From: Desulfobacteraceae bacterium
GTDB taxonomy: Bacteria; Desulfobacterota; DSM-4660; Desulfatiglandales; B25-G16
Reading direction: 5' to 3'
NCBI GenBank assembly: GCA_030615565.1
Contig: JAUWZC010000173.1
Location: 1-5,087 of the forward strand
Length of the DNA stretch: 5,087 nt
In this document: one piece after another, positions 4,360 through 5,087 of the stretch
Numbering within the stretch: position 1 is the stretch's first letter
How the letters are laid out: the number at the start of each line of letters is the position of its first letter
Notes under the pieces: model-generated
What the model was told of the DNA's origin: nothing
The model's database searches: none
What the model saw: the letters and a program-made list of their open reading frames with translations, nothing else
Position numbers and translations under genes: made by a program

Positions 4360-5087
4360 TGAGCTACTCTATTCATTCATTTAATCAAAAGTATAACACC
4401 CATACGCCACCAGACAGTTCGATACAATAGTAAAGACTCGTTTTGATATCATCTAACGAAGCTCTAATGATTCATTTCCCCGGTGGTTAGCGTAAATGAT
4501 GATTTCCAGGATTGCGTGTAGCTGCTAGGACTTGCCAGATGAGATTCGATCTAGACGGAAAGCTAAATAATTATCGAGACCTTGTCTGGTTCTGTTGAAG
4601 ATTACATAACAAAACATGAAATATCAGGAAATTATAGGCTAATACAGAAACCTTCACTTATATGAAAATATCCTTTTTGGCCTGACTTTGCCATTCTTGG
4701 TATTGGGACCTCTTTTATCCCTTCAATTATCACTTCCCTGAAATCCTGACATGGCTAAACTATATCGGCAACATGGCTGTATTTTCCATGGAATGTGGTT
4801 CTGGCAAGATATCCAAAAGTTCTTTATTTCTCCCTTATCTGCAACCCAAAATGTGATACCTGATAGGCTTAAAGTCTTTCAAGAATCAAACGTGGATTTT
4901 ATTTGACCCTTTATCCTGACTTCCTAAATATAATTGGATTCATTAGATATTTGGCTGCCTGATATTATTTATTCCTGGCCAATTTTTACTGATAGCAAGG
5001 GTTCAAAGGCATTCTGCCAGAGAAGGTAGGAAGAGTCAGAATAACTCCAATTGTGGATCTTTCTCCTTTATCCATTGAATAATCTCT
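4360..5087. other. 728-bp region after abiE with no supported gene
   Basis: No protein or RNA gene is convincing in the rest of the window. It contains copy 2 of the dispersed repeat (4609-4756). On the minus strand, about 51 codons are open upstream of the shared stop at 4723-4725 (about 4723-4878), which is not long enough to exclude chance. Two minus-strand frames are open at the right edge (5036-5086 and 4986-5087) and could be the 3' end of a gene outside the window. No clear terminator follows abiEii: only a weak GAATA...TATTC pairing (4354-4374) without a T-run. Confidence 0.7.
4609..4756 (+). repeat. Dispersed repeat, copy 2 (downstream of abiE)
   Basis: A 148-base copy of the element at 2415-2560, in the same orientation and offset by 2194-2196 bases. 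It keeps the terminal inverted motif: ATATCAGGAAAT at 4621-4632 and ATCCTGACAT at 4743-4752. It carries two bases more than copy 1 near 4655-4661. Together the copies bracket the abiE operon with its promoter as direct repeats. Most substitutions between them are transitions. Confidence 0.8.

Noticed and set aside
4354..4374. Terminator-like pairing GAATA...TATTC after abiEii
   Set aside because: Only five base pairs plus a small bulged inner GAG/CTC, and no T-run follows.
3670..4376. Minus-strand frames (3670-3867 and 4083-4376) over abiEii
   Set aside because: Antisense to a well-supported toxin gene with intact motifs; no start signals or recognisable domains.
4404..4493. Inverted ACGCCACC / GGTGG-TTA-GCGT arms in the region after abiE
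   Set aside because: Short, interrupted by unpaired bases and about 70 bases apart; easily explained by chance.
4360..5087. tRNA, small RNA gene or CRISPR array in the downstream gap
   Set aside because: No cloverleaf, no T-arm consensus with pairing acceptor ends, and no regularly spaced repeats; the only repeat is the two-copy dispersed element.

Overview
The window reads as a piece of an anaerobic bacterial chromosome. A tungsten-dependent aldehyde:ferredoxin oxidoreductase (AOR) points to an anaerobe. The small HNH protein resembles a type I associate with sulfate-reducing and syntrophic Desulfobacterota. That placement is inference: no rRNA or other phylogenetic marker is present. Intergenic DNA is AT-rich and carries several repeat families.

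Layout: (1) 11-352 (+), a small HNH endonuclease with an uncertain start. (2) 353-574, a repeat-filled gap: two outward-facing copies of a CGCAGAT-type dispersed repeat, one interrupted by a perfect 8-bp GC hairpin. (3) 575-2281 (+), a complete AOR-family gene standing alone, with a CX3CX3C iron-sulfur motif where the structurally known AORs have CX2CX3C. (4) 2282-2830, non-coding: a GGGGCC/GGCCCC/GGGGCC triplet, a perfect TCTGAAAT hairpin, a roughly 146-bp repeat (copy 1), then a near-consensus sigma70 promoter. (5) 2831-4359 (+), a two-gene operon, AbiEi antitoxin and AbiEii nucleotidyltransferase toxin, overlapping by 4 nt. (6) 4360-5087, non-coding: copy 2 of the repeat (about 90% identical, same orientation) and AT-rich sequence with no convincing gene.

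The AbiE pair is a known type of toxin-antitoxin / abortive-infection system: the antitoxin is expected to repress the shared promoter and to counteract the nucleotidyltransferase toxin. The least expected feature is its setting. The operon, its promoter and flanks lie between two direct copies of the same repeat 2.2 kb apart, and its base composition looks more GC-rich than its surroundings. This fits an acquired defence cassette, and recombination between the repeats could delete it. The AOR and HNH genes show no functional link to it. I found no undescribed protein system; the repeat family is the part most likely to be undocumented.
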